Position numbers and translations under genes: made by a program. Source: Porites lobata (Eukaryota > Cnidaria > Anthozoa > Scleractinia > Poritidae). From it: 64,000 nucleotides of DNA. Shown piece after piece: positions 1 through 11,490 of the stretch (the stretch's first letter is position 1; the number at the start of each line of letters is the position of its first letter). The notes below the pieces were generated by a model that saw only the letters and a program-made list of their open reading frames with translations, did no database searches and was not told where the DNA came from. The stretch is taken from contig CALNXK010000014.1 of NCBI GenBank assembly GCA_942486035.1, forward strand, positions 122,001 to 186,000. The letters run 5' to 3'.

Positions 1-348
1 AAATTAAATCTCCTTTCAGCAAAGCAGGAATGACTGTAGAAGAGGCATGCAAAACCAGACATTTTTTTTTGTTAAACTTGGTGATGGAACAGTGAGGCTC
101 AAACAGAATCATGGTTATTATTTGCAAATTCAAGGACAGCTTTACTGTTCTGACTTAGTCCTAAAAGGGATCATTCTCACAGTTTATTTTGGAGAGGATA
201 AACCACTATTTTGGAGAACATTTACTCAGGCAACACTTGGTCCAGTGACTTTCTGCCTAAGATTGTTTTCTTTTACACAAAGTCTCTTTACCCTGAACTT
301 CTTACCAAACGAGTGCAGAGGTGGTTAGTTACCATTTGGCCACTATAG
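1..348 (+). pseudogene. YqaJ-like recombinase/exonuclease, C-terminal fragment
   Basis: The reading resembles the C-terminal half of YqaJ (lambda-exonuclease-like) domains common in cnidarian transposons: an N-terminal stretch with MTVEEACKTR, then LKQNHGYYLQIQGQLY (the typical K-x-H-x-Y-Y-x-Q-(V/I)-Q-G-Q motif), then LPKIVFFYTKSLYPELLTKR. These pieces lie in different frames. One shift falls on the T9 run at 62-70 and another near 230-250, so the copy is broken or mis-sequenced. The gene enters from outside the window and ends at a TAG at 346-348. It is convergent with the Harbinger-like transposase at 1274-2760. ISL2EU elements of the PHIS superfamily are known to carry a YqaJ nuclease next to a DDE transposase, so the two probably form one element (inference). 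Confidence 0.72.
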
Positions 349-1273
349 CGTCGTCAGAACTGGTTTTAAATTACGATTTGAAAAAAAAGTATAAGCTTTA
401 TATTGACCTGTTAATGTGCAGAAAGTTTATTCATATTTATTTTTTTCAAATCAGGACTGTGATCTAACAGCGCCCGATGGCCTCTAGTGCCTTACTTGTA
501 CTCTTGGACGACTAAGAAATCATTCTTTCCCGTAGAAGTGCTATGCTGGGCAGCCTGAATTTCATAGGATTAGAGGCTTCAGGTTCCGTTTAATTTTTCT
601 TAGAGCACAGCCTTGATTTGGTATTTTGTTTACATAGTAATTACCCTCCCAGTAATGAAAGATAGCTATTAAAGGAAAAATGTAACCTTCAAGTAACAGC
701 AGTGGTGTACATTCTAATACTTACTTTTGTTGCAATGTTGCCATTCTAAGAAATTGTTGTCTGTTTGTTTTTCTGTTTTTTTGTCTGACACTCGGTTCAA
801 AATGTATTACTAAGCAGAATCATTTATGTAGTACTAGCACAGAGGTAGAGAGTGATTCAAACTAAGCCATGAATGGACTACAATGAAATTCAGATGCTAA
901 TAAAATTGCAGAATAAGATCCACTATCAGCAACCCTGATTTGAGTAATAGGAAGACAGTTTATGTACATTGAAGAAGCCATTTCTGGGTTTTTAAAAAAA
1001 AAATTGCACAAGACAAGGCCAAATGTGAAACACTGCTGTGAAAATGTAAAATAGTTTCATTCAAAGATAAATTATATTTTTTTAGTCAATAATTTCACAA
1101 TTACCCTCCTTTCGAAACAGAGACCAGAGGAACTCAGAAATGGCTTATTGGACAGTAAAAATCATCTGCCCATGCAGTCTTTTGGTTGTAAACGATAGTT
1201 AAAACCAAAAAATTATACCACTAAATAAAAACTAAAAGAAGAAACATGGTAGTTGAGTCAACAATAGTGAAAA
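349..1273. other. Non-coding spacer between convergent element genes
   Basis: No ORF with recognisable content on either strand. The sequence is AT-rich with several A and T runs, consistent with the shared 3' region of a transposon whose two genes converge. No terminal inverted repeat was identified. Confidence 0.5.
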
Positions 1274-2760
1274 CTATGGTTTCGGTTTAGCAGGTGTTAG
1301 CAAAGGCGGAAGGAAGTTTGTAAGGAGTCCACATACAGTTGCTATCTTTGTCGCATAGGGGCTAAGCGTATTGGGCTGATTACCATCTAAAATATGGCCA
1401 GTCTTTATCCGACCAATTTCTCTCTCCAAATGGATCTGTACAGACGCAATGGTCATTGTTCCCTCTGTCTCTGCTGCAGTAACTGATCGCGTCCCACTAA
1501 AAAGGGTGGCATTTTGACTGTGACACCATGGCACAACGTCCTTTAAGTCAAAGCCACGGTCAATCATAATATTGTCTCCACTTTCAATTAAAGCCAGCAC
1601 TCCACTTTCTCGAGTTATTTGTTTATCAGACACTCGTCCACCACAAAGGTCTGAAAGAAAAGACACTAGACAATTTGGTGTCACTCCCACCAGTAGCTTC
1701 CAAGTATTGTGGTGTTTGTAATCAGACCAGGTTTTTGACTTTGCAAGCGTTGCAGATGGCCGCTGAATGAAAGGCTCAGTGCAGTCCAAAATTATGCAGG
1801 TTGTCGCAAATTCAGCAAATCCGTCTGGCATATTTTTGCACACCAACTCTTGAGTGGGGAAAGGGAAAATCTCTATTAGTTTATACAGTTGACTCCCGAT
1901 AACTCGTACCCTCGCTAACTCAAACCTCCCCCTAACTCGAACCAAAATCGATTTCCCCTGGATTTCCGCCAACATTTACTGTAATTTTACGCTCGATAAC
2001 TCGAACTCCCGCTAACTCGAACCAATTTTCGTTTCCCCTCGGGTCATTTTCTATACAATTTTACCCTCGATAACTCGAACCATGTTTTGAGTGCTTAAAA
2101 AGTCGGGAAAACAGTGTTCTGGCGTCCGAAACATTGGATTTTGAAGTCCCATTGACGTGTTGCTGATATAGTTCAGTAGTGGAGGCTGATGTTGTTTCTC
2201 ACAAATCTAACGTGAAACAGCTTTACTTCTCAAAACAGTAAAACGCAGGCTCTATTTAGACTATGTTTTGGTACGTTATACGTTGTGATTTATAATCTGA
2301 AAGTATCTTTAAATTTTCACTTAACATTTCTGCATATAAATGTGATTAAAATGTTCACTGTACAGTAACAACTGTTATTCACCTTACTTCCGGCTATTTT
2401 CGTCGAGCTCCCGATAACTCGAACTTTTTTCAATTTCCCTTAAAGGTTCGAGTTATCGGGAGTCGAATGTAGTACAATAAATTTATCCACCTAATACAGA
2501 TTCTTGACACAAGGCTTTTGCTTACACCAAATCTGTCTGCAAGGTCTTGTACAAATAAGCCAGCTCTCACTCGCATCAGTACCAACAGAATTTCATCTAG
2601 AAATTCCTAGAGGGTCCTGTTTTTTGCGATTTTCATCCTCTTTATAACGTTGACTCCCTTTCACAAGGCGCTCTCCCTTCCAGTACTGCATCTTTTCTAA
2701 TTTTGGCCGAATATATTTTAGAAAACTTATGAGTGCTTCATACGATGGAAACCCTGTGTA
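1274..2760 (-). pseudogene. PIF/Harbinger-like (PHIS, ISL2EU-type) DDE transposase, split by a MITE
   Basis: Reading leftwards on the minus strand: FPSYEALISFLKYIRPKLEK (about 2750-2690), then a helix-turn-helix section with LADRFGVSKSLVSRI (about 2550-2490), then the DDE_Tnp_4 catalytic core (1885-1274). The core has IILDCTEPFIQRPS with the first Asp, WSDYKHHNT, SFLSDLCGGRVSDKQITRES, MIDRGFDLKD with the second Asp, and IHLEREIGRIK with the Glu. All three catalytic acids are visible. The frame is broken twice: by a one-base shift near 2605 and by the 584-bp TA-flanked MITE at 1886-2469, inserted in a Tyr codon. The first 30 residues of the downstream open frame are MITE sequence, not transposase. 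Cut-and-paste transposase; inactive as written. Confidence 0.85.
1886..2469. mobile_element. Pogo/Tigger-like MITE inserted at TA
   Basis: The left end, CAGTTGACTCCCGATAACTC, is matched inverted by the right end, GAGTTATCGGGAGTCGAATG, with about two mismatches. TA dinucleotides flank both ends (1884-1885 and 2470-2471), fitting a mariner/pogo target duplication. Inside, the motif TAACTCGAAC recurs several times next to both ends. No coding capacity. The element sits inside the transposase gene on the minus strand and splits it, so it is younger than that gene. Assignment to pogo/Tigger rests on the TA target and on recalled similarity of the ends. Confidence 0.8.
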
Positions 2761-3127
2761 AAATAAGATGGCTGAGTTTTTACAATATGAAATAATAATA
2801 AAAATATTAAAACTATTAACGAGTTTATTATAAACATATACACAGGTAACAATGGCGGTGAATTATTGAAAAGGACATTCTATAATAGTCGTTTACTATT
2901 TACAGAAAACCGACACATACCGACCGATTACTAGACCAGTCTTCGTACAACCCGACCTCTCATAAGGCTACTACTATCCGGACTCTGAGGAGACAAGCGC
3001 AACTAGTTTGTGACTCACCTGACAGCCTACAAGACGAGACTGATTACGTTAACAACGTTTTCAGTAAGAACAATGACAACACGGACTTTGTTAGACGGAA
3101 CACTCACAGTAAGACGTATTCCATCAC
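2761..3127. other. Spacer between the ISL2EU-type element and the Helitron
   Basis: No recognisable coding sequence. It probably holds the 5' region of the transposase and the 3' end of the Helitron. I could not fix a Helitron CTRR terminus or hairpin by eye. Confidence 0.4.
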
Positions 3128-5361
3128 TCAGACCAACTCTGTTATGACGGCGACTATACCGTACATCAGAGGCACCTCTGAAACTATTGCACGTATATTA
3201 CAACCTTGCAATATACGTGTTCCACACAAACCGATAACCACTTTACGGCTGTCACGGCAAAGATACAGTAGAGGTAACAATCCTCCCGCCTTATTACTGT
3301 CAGCCTTCACTGCATGTCTGCCATTGTCAACTGCCTTGATCTTTGCTACTGGGTGGTTTGGCTGTCTGTTACACTCAAGCAGCTTTGTTTTATTACGCTG
3401 TCATTCAAGATGGTGCGTGAGAAATACGTACAGACCTTGCTCATCCATCCTAGCAAGGAGTTCTGGGCCTTGCGACATGCGGAGATTGTGCCATTGAAAC
3501 TGTTGTAGCCAATGGATTTGCTGGGGTGTTGTCGTATAATTTCTTAGTGACATCAGCACGTCTCTCAGCTGTTGTTCAGATTCATTCTGCCGTATAATCT
3601 GAGTAAGCTCAACAGCACTATCAAGCATTGTCCAAACCAAGCGACCGTGGTGAGATGGTACATTACGACAATCTGAGATGTACACGGGGGTGTCACACAC
3701 AGGAGGAAGCTGGATATCATCTCTCATAAACACTGCCACAGGAATCTCTCCCCATAACTCATCTGCATTGGCTCCTTTGTTGATTGCAAAATGTGCATGT
3801 TGTTCTATCCAGCCCATTGTTGTGCGTCCAAACATTGATCGTTCATCACCAACCAGAACTTTCAGATGTTCGCACTTTCTCTGAATTTTCTCTAGTAAGG
3901 GACCTGTAGGTGCAGTCAACTCATTGCAAGACCTTCCACCTGTTGGTACTCCAAGAAAAGTGTGAGCTGTACTGCCGTGAACGAGATAGGCAGCATTCCC
4001 CGTTGGAGTTATCACCTGTATTGCATCATTGGCTTCAAAAACTTGCCGCACTAACCTCTGGATACACTTGATGACATACGACTTTCCTGTACCAGCGGTC
4101 ACAGAGACAACAAGCCGCAGTAGATAGTAATATTCAGTGTTTTCAACAAAGTTGTACAGGGTGTGGAAAACTAGACTCACTGTGGCTTTGTGATTTTCAT
4201 TTAGAGGTAATGGACACACCTGAGGTAAATCAAGGTCTACACTTTCTGTCTCCTGTTCATCATCTGCTTTAATACTTTCTTGAAGCCGTTTTGTTGGTTC
4301 TTCTCCTTCAGGAAGAATGATACGGGTACTGCTCCAGTTATAGTCCTCCCCACCATCATAATCAAAGTCCCTCTCTACACCCTCATATATTTGGTTCCGC
4401 CCTGCATATACATCCACCCAGTCAGGTTGTTCTTCTGCTTCGACAGCATCATCTTCTTCATCCTCTTCAAATACTGGTTCTTGTGGGTGGTCTGCATAAC
4501 GCTGTGCCTTAGCAACTTGGGCCTTTACAAATGTTGGACAGTCATCACTTGCAATAAAGTCCTTAAAGCGATCAATCCAAGATTCAGCATCCCCCTTCAC
4601 TTCTTGAATGTCAAACAAGCTTGGCCAGTGTAGCAGAAGCATAGTCCTACAGTAGTCCTCATTCAGTTGCCACGTTGCGTGTGTAGAACCACCGCTTACA
4701 ATAGTGACAATACCGTTCCTCGATGCAAAGTGGTACCAACAACAGTGCTCATTTGGTGGTCGTGCAAGGTACTTATCCAGTGGGGTGGTACGAGTTGCAG
4801 TTTCACCATCACGTTCAAGTCTCCTTGACCCCGACATTGACAAATAGGTCAATGGACGGCTACATCGCCAAAGTGCTAGGCCACTCCGCTCAAAAGATGC
4901 CTCGAGTCCACTGATATGTCGTCTTCCCACGGTCTTTATAAGCATCTTAGCACACATTGACTTACCTGTCACTTGGTCTGCATCAGCTGCATCAACAGCA
5001 TTCACCATGTCCTTAAAGAGATCAGCAGTTGCACCAGTGGGTTCGCTATCTTTGCAAGCATATCCACCCACATAGTCAATTATGGCTATGATATCATCAG
5101 TGCTAGGATTGTCTGGAGGGGAATTGGAAAGAATCAAGCTCACATCCCCATTTGCTCTCCACGATTGTAACTGATACGAGAATGCTGAACCACACGTGGA
5201 TGGTCACGTGGCATCTCTAGGCGGGGAGCTCCGTTATGATCTTCCACAATTTCCGGATTACTGTGCACTTTTTTCCCTGGGCGGAACTCACTTCCAAACT
5301 CCATGCGACATACACTTTCTGTAGGTTGGAATCCTTGCTCCGGATGGCGAGGAGTTCTCAA
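3128..5361 (-). pseudogene. Helitron Rep C-terminus plus Pif1-like helicase
   Basis: From 5361 leftwards, HPRVVQHSRISYNRG and a segment with IIDYVGGYACK (Tyr-x3-Tyr followed by Lys) fit the Y2 nuclease part of Helitron Rep. The helicase follows: Walker A VTAGTGKSY, then ITPTGNAA, HTFLGVPTG, Walker B as VLVGDERSMFG (usual form LIIDE), and DDIQLPPV. The conserved C-terminal block AGGLLPLLYLCRDSR lies in another frame at 3310-3128, so a frameshift falls between 3310 and 3401. The last helicase motifs are not readable to the left of 3128. An acidic insert at about 4500-4300 precedes the helicase. The enzyme unwinds DNA during rolling-circle transposition; this copy is inactive as written. Confidence 0.87.
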
Positions 5362-5608
5362 GCAGTAATCAGAGCAACTGTGGAGTCTGACCGGTTTACT
5401 AAAAGCAAATGATCCTCCAGTATTGCTCCTTGTGTTGCAGCTATTTGCATTAGCATCTTCACCAAGGGATCCGTGTCATCTGATATGGGCTCAGCTGTTC
5501 CCTCAGCTGGTGACCAGGGGTCTTTTCGTGGCTGCTCTTCTTCATCATTGCCAGCTGGATGTAATGCTGTCATGGCAAAGGTTTCATCTGCGCACTAAGT
5601 CTAGCTGC

Positions 5609-6418
5609 TTACTCTTCCTCTTCGCAACCATCTTCACGAGCTTCATGCAATAGCTGATGTGGTTGCCTGTCTTCCCTCCAGCTGAGTTGGTGCCAATGAA
5701 TTTGACCACGGGACTTGGCAAACTCATAGCGGTACCAATAAGCAGAGACAGCAAATACTAGCTTCAGTACCTTCTCATGGTATGCCTGGGTACGTAGGTC
5801 AAAGTAACTCACAACTACATGAGTATTTTCTTGTACTGCCTTGAAGCGGCCATTGCTGTCTTCAGCAAGGTTGACTTCTTCGCCTGTGGTCTGTAAGTTG
5901 TGCTCTTCCAATAGTCTCCTTAGTGGGGGAAAGTAAAACTCAGCACAGCTTGCAGTCATGAAAGGGAACGCATGCTTCTCATTGACCATCACCTCAACCA
6001 AGGCATGAAGCTCTCTACCTCCCTGGTGCCAGTACTGAGCTGTTCCACGTAGATCTGCACCAAAATACAACTTGTCGGTAAAAGTGTCGCCTCTCGCTAG
6101 TCGCTCTTGCAGGTCTGCAACAGTTATTTGTGGGTCACCAAGTTGCTGATCAACAAAGAACCGACTCTGTTCCAGGGCACGCTTCCTCATGATCATATTG
6201 TGGACAACAAACTTCCAGACTTTATGCCTTGCAAACCTTCCGTCTTGGTACCACAGCAGGTGCTCTGCCCAGTTATGCAGTGTTGGACACATCACCGGAC
6301 GGTTTATGTGGAAATCACCTTTTCCATCTGGAAACAAGCAACGAAATGCCATCGTAAAAAAGTAGGGAGTGGTAAACTCTGATGCTGGTGTTGTGCCTGT
6401 GGTCGGCCAAGGGATCAC
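5609..6418 (-). pseudogene. Helitron Rep (HUH endonuclease) domain
   Basis: This open frame of about 269 residues has the Helitron_like_N organisation: an early FRCLFPDGKGDFH stretch, a middle FVVHNMIMRKRALEQSRFF, and near its end FAKSRGQIHWHQLSW. The last carries the HUH motif as H-W-H, the metal-binding pair of rolling-circle nucleases. It is continuous over its whole length but separated from the double-Tyr part by frameshifts and an acidic low-complexity stretch (5573-5358). It would cut and join the transposon ends. The start shown is only where the frame opens; the real protein begins further right. Confidence 0.87.
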
Positions 6419-6421
6419 TGG

Positions 6422-7506
6422 TCATTGCACATTTCGTTGTGCTTCTCCAGCTTCACCTTCCTGAGGTTCAGAAACAACTTCATTTATGGCTGCGTCTACC
6501 TGTGCTTGCACATTCACTCCAGGCTCAGGAAGAACAATTCCAGAGACTGTTGAGTCATCAGTACTGTCTGTATCACCAGCTTCCAATTGTTGTGATGCGG
6601 GGCCTTGGGCATCTATGCGTTCTGTTTCAGAGAACTCAACAGTCCTCAAATTGGGCAACTCACCATCTTCTGGTAAATTCTCTATGCGAGCGCCATCAAT
6701 AACATCACCATAAGCAGGATTGTTGTCCTTGAGCCAACGAAGGGCTTCTTCAACACGGTGTCTTCTAACCCTGAAGTCCTTATGGGTATCATTTTTCCTT
6801 GTCTTCTCACGCGTATGAGATCCACATATTCTTGTAGGCGTGGAAGAATAGTGGCTGGTTCTTGCACAGCCTGTGGGAAAGCAATGCAATGTCCCTTTGA
6901 GGCAATACCTCCGTGCTTCAGCAGGTGTACATGCACAGTAGGTGCTAGTCTGGCTATCAGCATCTGTTCAGCATCTGACATGTTAGACAAAATCTCAGGA
7001 ACAGCCATTGGATCCACGTTATTCTCACCTGACCAAACTTTTGGCACCTTCTTATCTGTTCTGCAGCGAGTACACATGTTTCTTGTGCCCTTGCACTCCA
7101 GTCGGCTTTCGTTGCAGACCTCACAAAAAGTAAATGCATAAGTCATATGCTCCACCTCAAATGAACGAATAGCACTGTATGCATTATCTTCTTGCTGAGT
7201 TGACCCTGCTGGTGGAGGTGGTGGTAGATCTCCAACAACTTCATGCAACCTTTTCTCTTGTTCTGATATTCGTCTTTGGTTTCACCGCTGTCTTTTTCTC
7301 CTGTCACCCTCTGTTTCCACTTCACCAGGCTTTGCAAACTCGTAGTCCACACCAACTGCCCTTGCTCTTGCAATTAGGCGGTCATCTTCCAAGTGGCTAC
7401 TACTACTGATATTTACTTCTGCAAGAGGATGCTGTGTTCCTTGCAAGTTGCTTGGTCCCTCAATTGGGGCATTTCCTCTAGCTACTACAGGGGTGTCCCT
7501 TTCCAT
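6422..7506 (-). pseudogene. Helitron N-terminal region with Cys-rich DUF6570-like segment
   Basis: From 7248 to about 6700 the frame reads FCEVCNESRLECKGT then MCTRCRTDKK, a CxxC/CxxC zinc-binding pattern, followed by a segment ending in LLKHGGIASKGHCIAFPQ. This resembles the zinc-finger-plus-domain block found upstream of Rep in animal Helitrons. A second frame (6889-6422) continues with RVRRHRVEEALRWLKDNNPAY and an acidic linker. Frames at 7373-7143 and 7506-7282 may hold the N-terminus, but nothing there is diagnostic. The short overlapping frames imply several indels. Confidence 0.68.
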
Positions 7507-9223
7507 CTCTTCTCCGAGTGAATGAATTATCTGTATTTACAACCTCTCTTTTTAGCATGCCTGAGGGATAAGTGAAGTTGTTTTGCGTATTCAGTTACAG
7601 GAGAAGCATTAATAGAATTGGAACTCTTGGGCTAACAGATGTAGGCTACAGCCTGCCTACCTAATGGTGCTTGTGTTACTGATTTGAGAACCTGATTTCA
7701 AAAAGGAAATACACAATATTTACACTTTCCAAGCCTTACATAAAAGAACAAGGCTTGAAAATAGTTTTCTAAGTGGTGATAACTAGTGACTGAAATTTCA
7801 TAAATGCTTTACCAACATAACTTCATTTTCCAAAGTAAACTGCTACAAATTGTACTTGTAGAAGGGACCTTCATGCTGTGCTACAGCTATTATGAACCTA
7901 TTCTTACCATGGAGCTATCCTAAAGTGGCCGTTTTTTTCTCCCCATGTCCGCCCCCTTAGTTGCAAGAATCCTATACAGGCATTTGTTTTCACAATTCAA
8001 TATAGGTATTGTTATCACTTGTTTCCCCTTTTCTTGTTCATTTTTATTCAACAAAATACTTTACCCCCATTCACACCAAAGCTTACACAAAGTTGTTTAT
8101 TAAAACACAGTTAAAATTGTTTGCTTTATAATAGCTGCTTACCGACTAAGTTTCTTGCAAATTACCAGAATGGTTGAAGGTCATTATTTTGAATCCTGTG
8201 TGAGAATCTGAGTTCCAATTTTCTGTGTCTGTTTTTCATTTTGATACATGTTTAGTTGGTGTGAATGGGGCATAAGTGTTTGCAATGTATACGTAGTCAT
8301 TCGCCTTTTAGTACAATTTGTGTTTGTCAAAAAGTATCAAGACTGAATGAGCCCTTTAAAGGGCGAATGCAATTTGAGCTTTTTGAAAAACACGAGTGCA
8401 AATAAATCCCACATTGAGTGAGAAAAGTCATATGATTACTTTTTAATAATATACATGAAATAATTACAAGTACTTTCCTGTCTTTGTGTGCTTTAATTTT
8501 GCAACAGGCTATACTTTGCTGTTTGGCTTTAGCATCTCAAAATCAAGGAAATGAATTGTTTATCCCTAGTTATGGACCGGTGTATCCTTTCTCTTTCAAT
8601 GCCTGTTCATAGCTGTCATAAGTTTCAGACCATTTTGGGCTCAAAGTAGCCCACTTGTTTGTTTTTATTACTCATGAGTCTCAGGGTAGAAGGACTCGAC
8701 CAAGCAGTTTGTTGGGGTCGGCATGCTAGAAACTCTCAATTTTCTCTGAAAATCCTTCCTCTTAGTACAATAGCTTCAAACATCAAATCAATGTATGCTC
8801 CTCTTTACAATGTTTTGGTTTGGTTTTTGTTTTTAATTGTTCTTTAGTATTTTGTCGTAACAGAACTAAATTTTGCTTTGTATCCCAGCTATTTTTCCAC
8901 TCGCAAACTTCATGTTACATGCCTGGCTTCCCATGGGGTTTTAGTTCTTTTGCATAATTTTTCCTCATTTTTGCACTGTTTACTAAAATTTGCACTGCTC
9001 TAAGCCAAATCAGTTTCAAGAAATTTTTCCATATATATTATTATCTTTCATAATAAACATCATCTTCTGTAATCAATTATATCAGTACCTGCTGAATGAC
9101 TTTGCTGACTTGTTCACCTAGCAGACAGCATTCTATGCTACATTCAACTTGGAGGACCTCACTTTCATGTTCTTCCAAGGCTAAGAAGATAAGATTCTAA
9201 ACATTTTAGTTTATAATAATAAT
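7507..9223. other. Gene-free AT-rich region
   Basis: No supported ORF on either strand and no clear inverted or tandem repeat. The longest open frame (8659-8847, 62 aa) has no recognisable content. The segment may include the upstream end of the Helitron. Confidence 0.5.
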
Positions 9224-9510
9224 TAACAATTATTCCTCGAGCGCAAATGGGCTCTGAGTCAATAGACTCATCTGAATCTCACTCATAGGCCATGAAGGCC
9301 AGAGGAATAATTGTTTTAGTCAAATCCAACTAGTTGGTCAAAAATATCGGGACAAATAACTTTTAGCTAGTTAAAGCTAGACGTAAATCCTTTTTCGCCG
9401 CCAAAAATCCTGCGCTTTTCGCTACTAGTGGGCTATAACATATACCCTAGTAGTAGCTCAACCAATCACAACGCTGCAATGATAATAGACCACTGGCTGG
9501 TTTTTACTAA
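9224..9510. repeat. Dispersed hairpin repeat, copy 1
   Basis: Begins with CAATTATTCCTCGAG and, about 85 bp on, GAGGAATAATTG, giving a terminal hairpin, followed by a conserved body (CCAACTAGTTGGTC, TTTTCGCCGCCAAAAA, CTACTAGTGGGCTATAAC). A second copy with the same body and orientation is at 10743-11032. Probably a non-autonomous element; no target duplication could be fixed. Confidence 0.75.
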
Positions 9511-9639
9511 TCAATGATATGTTCATCGTGAAATTCAATATTTCCCTATCTCACAATAGTGAATACACACACCTTATTCGATGGTACGAAGATTGTGCGA
9601 GTTGCGTAGTATTTTTCTGAGCCCCACCGGGGCAATCGG

Positions 9640-9945
9640 CAAAATGTCTGCCCGTATTATATGCTAAACCATCAAACAAGAGGTTTACTATTCCGCTATA
9701 AAAAATTGTCATTTTGCGATACGCTTCTATTTTTTTGGAAAGAGTATTAAAAAACATCCTGATTCCCTCTGTGAGAATGACAATAACAATGAGGTAAATG
9801 TTTGTGGATATTATAGCAGGGTGTCCAGCGGCATGGTTGCTCAAAAAGTAGGAAAATAGGAAAAGCAGGATTGAGAAAATAGGAAAATTAGGAAACTTTG
9901 CATTGAAAAATAGGAGAAAAATAGGAAAATCAAAAGTACTTTTGT
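9640..9945. repeat. AATAGG-rich module with shared flank, copy 1
   Basis: A block around ATGCTAAACCATCAAACAAG and AACATCCTGATTCCCTCTGT, then many ATAGGAAAA repeats. The same two blocks recur at 11280-11490 in the opposite order. The 149-aa minus-strand open frame across it (9551-10000) is low-complexity and not supported as a gene. Confidence 0.6.
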
Positions 9946-10735
9946 CGACAAAGATAGCTTCCCTGCACCCCATAAGGGTTATAATAAAGGCTATGTTCAC
10001 AGGATTTAGATCAATTTTTGCGGCTAAGAAGGAGTGAAAATGATCAGTAACGTTTAGTTTATTGGCTTAGTTACACTGTATTAAATCAGAGTGATATGAT
10101 TGACAACAGATCGAGCGTGGTTCTATAATCAAAGGTGATCATATGGAAATTCCCTTCAAGTTGACGGCAATTCTTTCAAAAGCTTTGAAGAGTGAAATTT
10201 CTTAGGATAGAAATTTCTTACGATTGAGTTGTCATTGAAGGATATAGAAAAAAGTCCTATGGAAAGCTTTCCTTCCATTAATCTGCAATCGTTGGCTGGT
10301 TGAGAATATGCCTGTTTGAGTCAAAGGACTGCATAATTTTAAGTACGGAACCGGGCTCTCCACGGTGTATGCAAAATGACACTGATCTATTTGGTACCAG
10401 ATTGTGTGTCTGCTTAGCTACGACTGCAAGACCGAGTTTGCAACCAAAATATTGGATCCTTCAGCAGTTGCTTAGCTATACCTGTTAACAAGGGTCCACC
10501 AAGAGAGCTCGTGCCGTAAACTAAACTTTAGTCTGTTCGTTTCATGTAGCATCCAGAATCAGCTAGTGATTGGTTTTTTAAACAAGAAGCTGATTGGATG
10601 ATTTATCTGGCCTGTGTTGTGAGAGGACAACTTGATCCTGTTTTCAGTTTCAAAGATGAACATAAGAGCGAGCAAGACTTCACAATAAAATATAACATGT
10701 ACAGATACTGAAATGCAGTTTCAGTGGGCTATGCA

Positions 10736-10742
<7 letters not shown>
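9946..10742. other. Unassigned non-coding stretch
   Basis: Nothing recognisable on either strand. Confidence 0.4.
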
Positions 10743-10772
<30 letters not shown>

Positions 10773-11032
10773 CTGAGTCAATAGCAGCCGAATGGGCTAT
10801 TGACTCAGGGGCCATGAGGGCGAGAGGAATAATTGTCTTAGTAAAATCCAACTAGTTGGTCAAAAACATCGAGAATAAAAAGATTTTATCTAGTTAAAGC
10901 TAGACGTTAATCCTTTTTTGCCGCCAAAAAGCACGCACTTTTCGCTACTAGTGGGCTATAACATATAGCCTAGTAGTAGTTCAACCAATCAGAATGCAGC
11001 ACTGATTATAGACCACTAGTTGGATTTTATTA
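10743..11032. repeat. Dispersed hairpin repeat, copy 2
   Basis: Same family and orientation as 9224-9510. Here the first 85 bp carry an extra inverted pair (GAGTCAATAGC / GCTATTGACTC) nested in the outer CAATTATTCCTC / GAGGAATAATTG stem, so this copy keeps the better hairpin. Confidence 0.77.
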
Positions 11033-11279
11033 ATATTCAATAGTCATGACGACTATAACACTTCATACAATACATCCAGGTGCATGAGAAAATTATGCAA
11101 AAGTAACAAAAAAATGTTAACAGAACTCTAATAGGCAACACAGGTCATGGAAAGAACAAACGTAACTGTCATTTTTACCAATATTAGAACATCAAAGTCA
11201 ACATGCCACTTGCTTTATGATAAATTTCACTCAAAAACACATACAACTATAATTCCATTTTCAATTTTGTTTCAAATTT

Positions 11280-11490
11280 TGGCTTCACCAGCTCAAAAAT
11301 AGGAAAAATAGGAAGTTTAAGTTTAAAAATAGGAGAAAATAGGAATAGGCTCAAAAAATAGGAACTGGACATCCTGTTATGTGCTAAACTATTGAATGAG
11401 AGGTTAATTATTCTACCTACAGCAAAAAAATGTTATTTGGCTTCTATTTTCTGGTAAGAGTATCCAAAACATCCTCATTCTGTCTGTGCG
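11280..11490. repeat. AATAGG-rich module, copy 2
   Basis: Repeats of AAATAGGAAAAATAGG followed by GTGCTAAACTATTGAATGAG and AACATCCTCATTCTGTCTGT. It matches the module at 9640-9945 with the block order exchanged, consistent with an old duplication and rearrangement together with the neighbouring hairpin repeat. Confidence 0.6.

Larger units (their letters stand above)
3128..7506 (-). mobile_element. Helitron rolling-circle transposon, frame-broken
   Basis: Four consecutive minus-strand segments read in Helitron order: N-terminal Cys-rich/DUF6570-like region (7248-6422), HUH Rep nuclease (6418-5609), Rep C-terminal part with a double Tyr (5361-5050), and a Pif1-type helicase (to 3128). Each segment is in a different frame, so at least five frameshifts separate them. 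No terminal inverted repeats are expected. The exact 5' TC and 3' CTRR ends are not resolved; limits are set by recognisable coding sequence. Confidence 0.85.

Noticed and set aside
1..348. YqaJ fragment as bacterial or phage contamination
   Set aside because: The same domain is known in eukaryotic ISL2EU-type transposons and lies beside such a transposase in DNA with eukaryotic repeats.
1274..1975. Whole 233-aa ORF as an intact transposase
   Set aside because: Its first 30 residues are MITE sequence; the real upstream part lies beyond 2470 in a shifted frame.
9551..10000. 149-aa minus-strand ORF as a membrane protein
   Set aside because: It runs through AATAGG low-complexity repeats; hydrophobicity follows from the T-rich complement and no family is recognisable.
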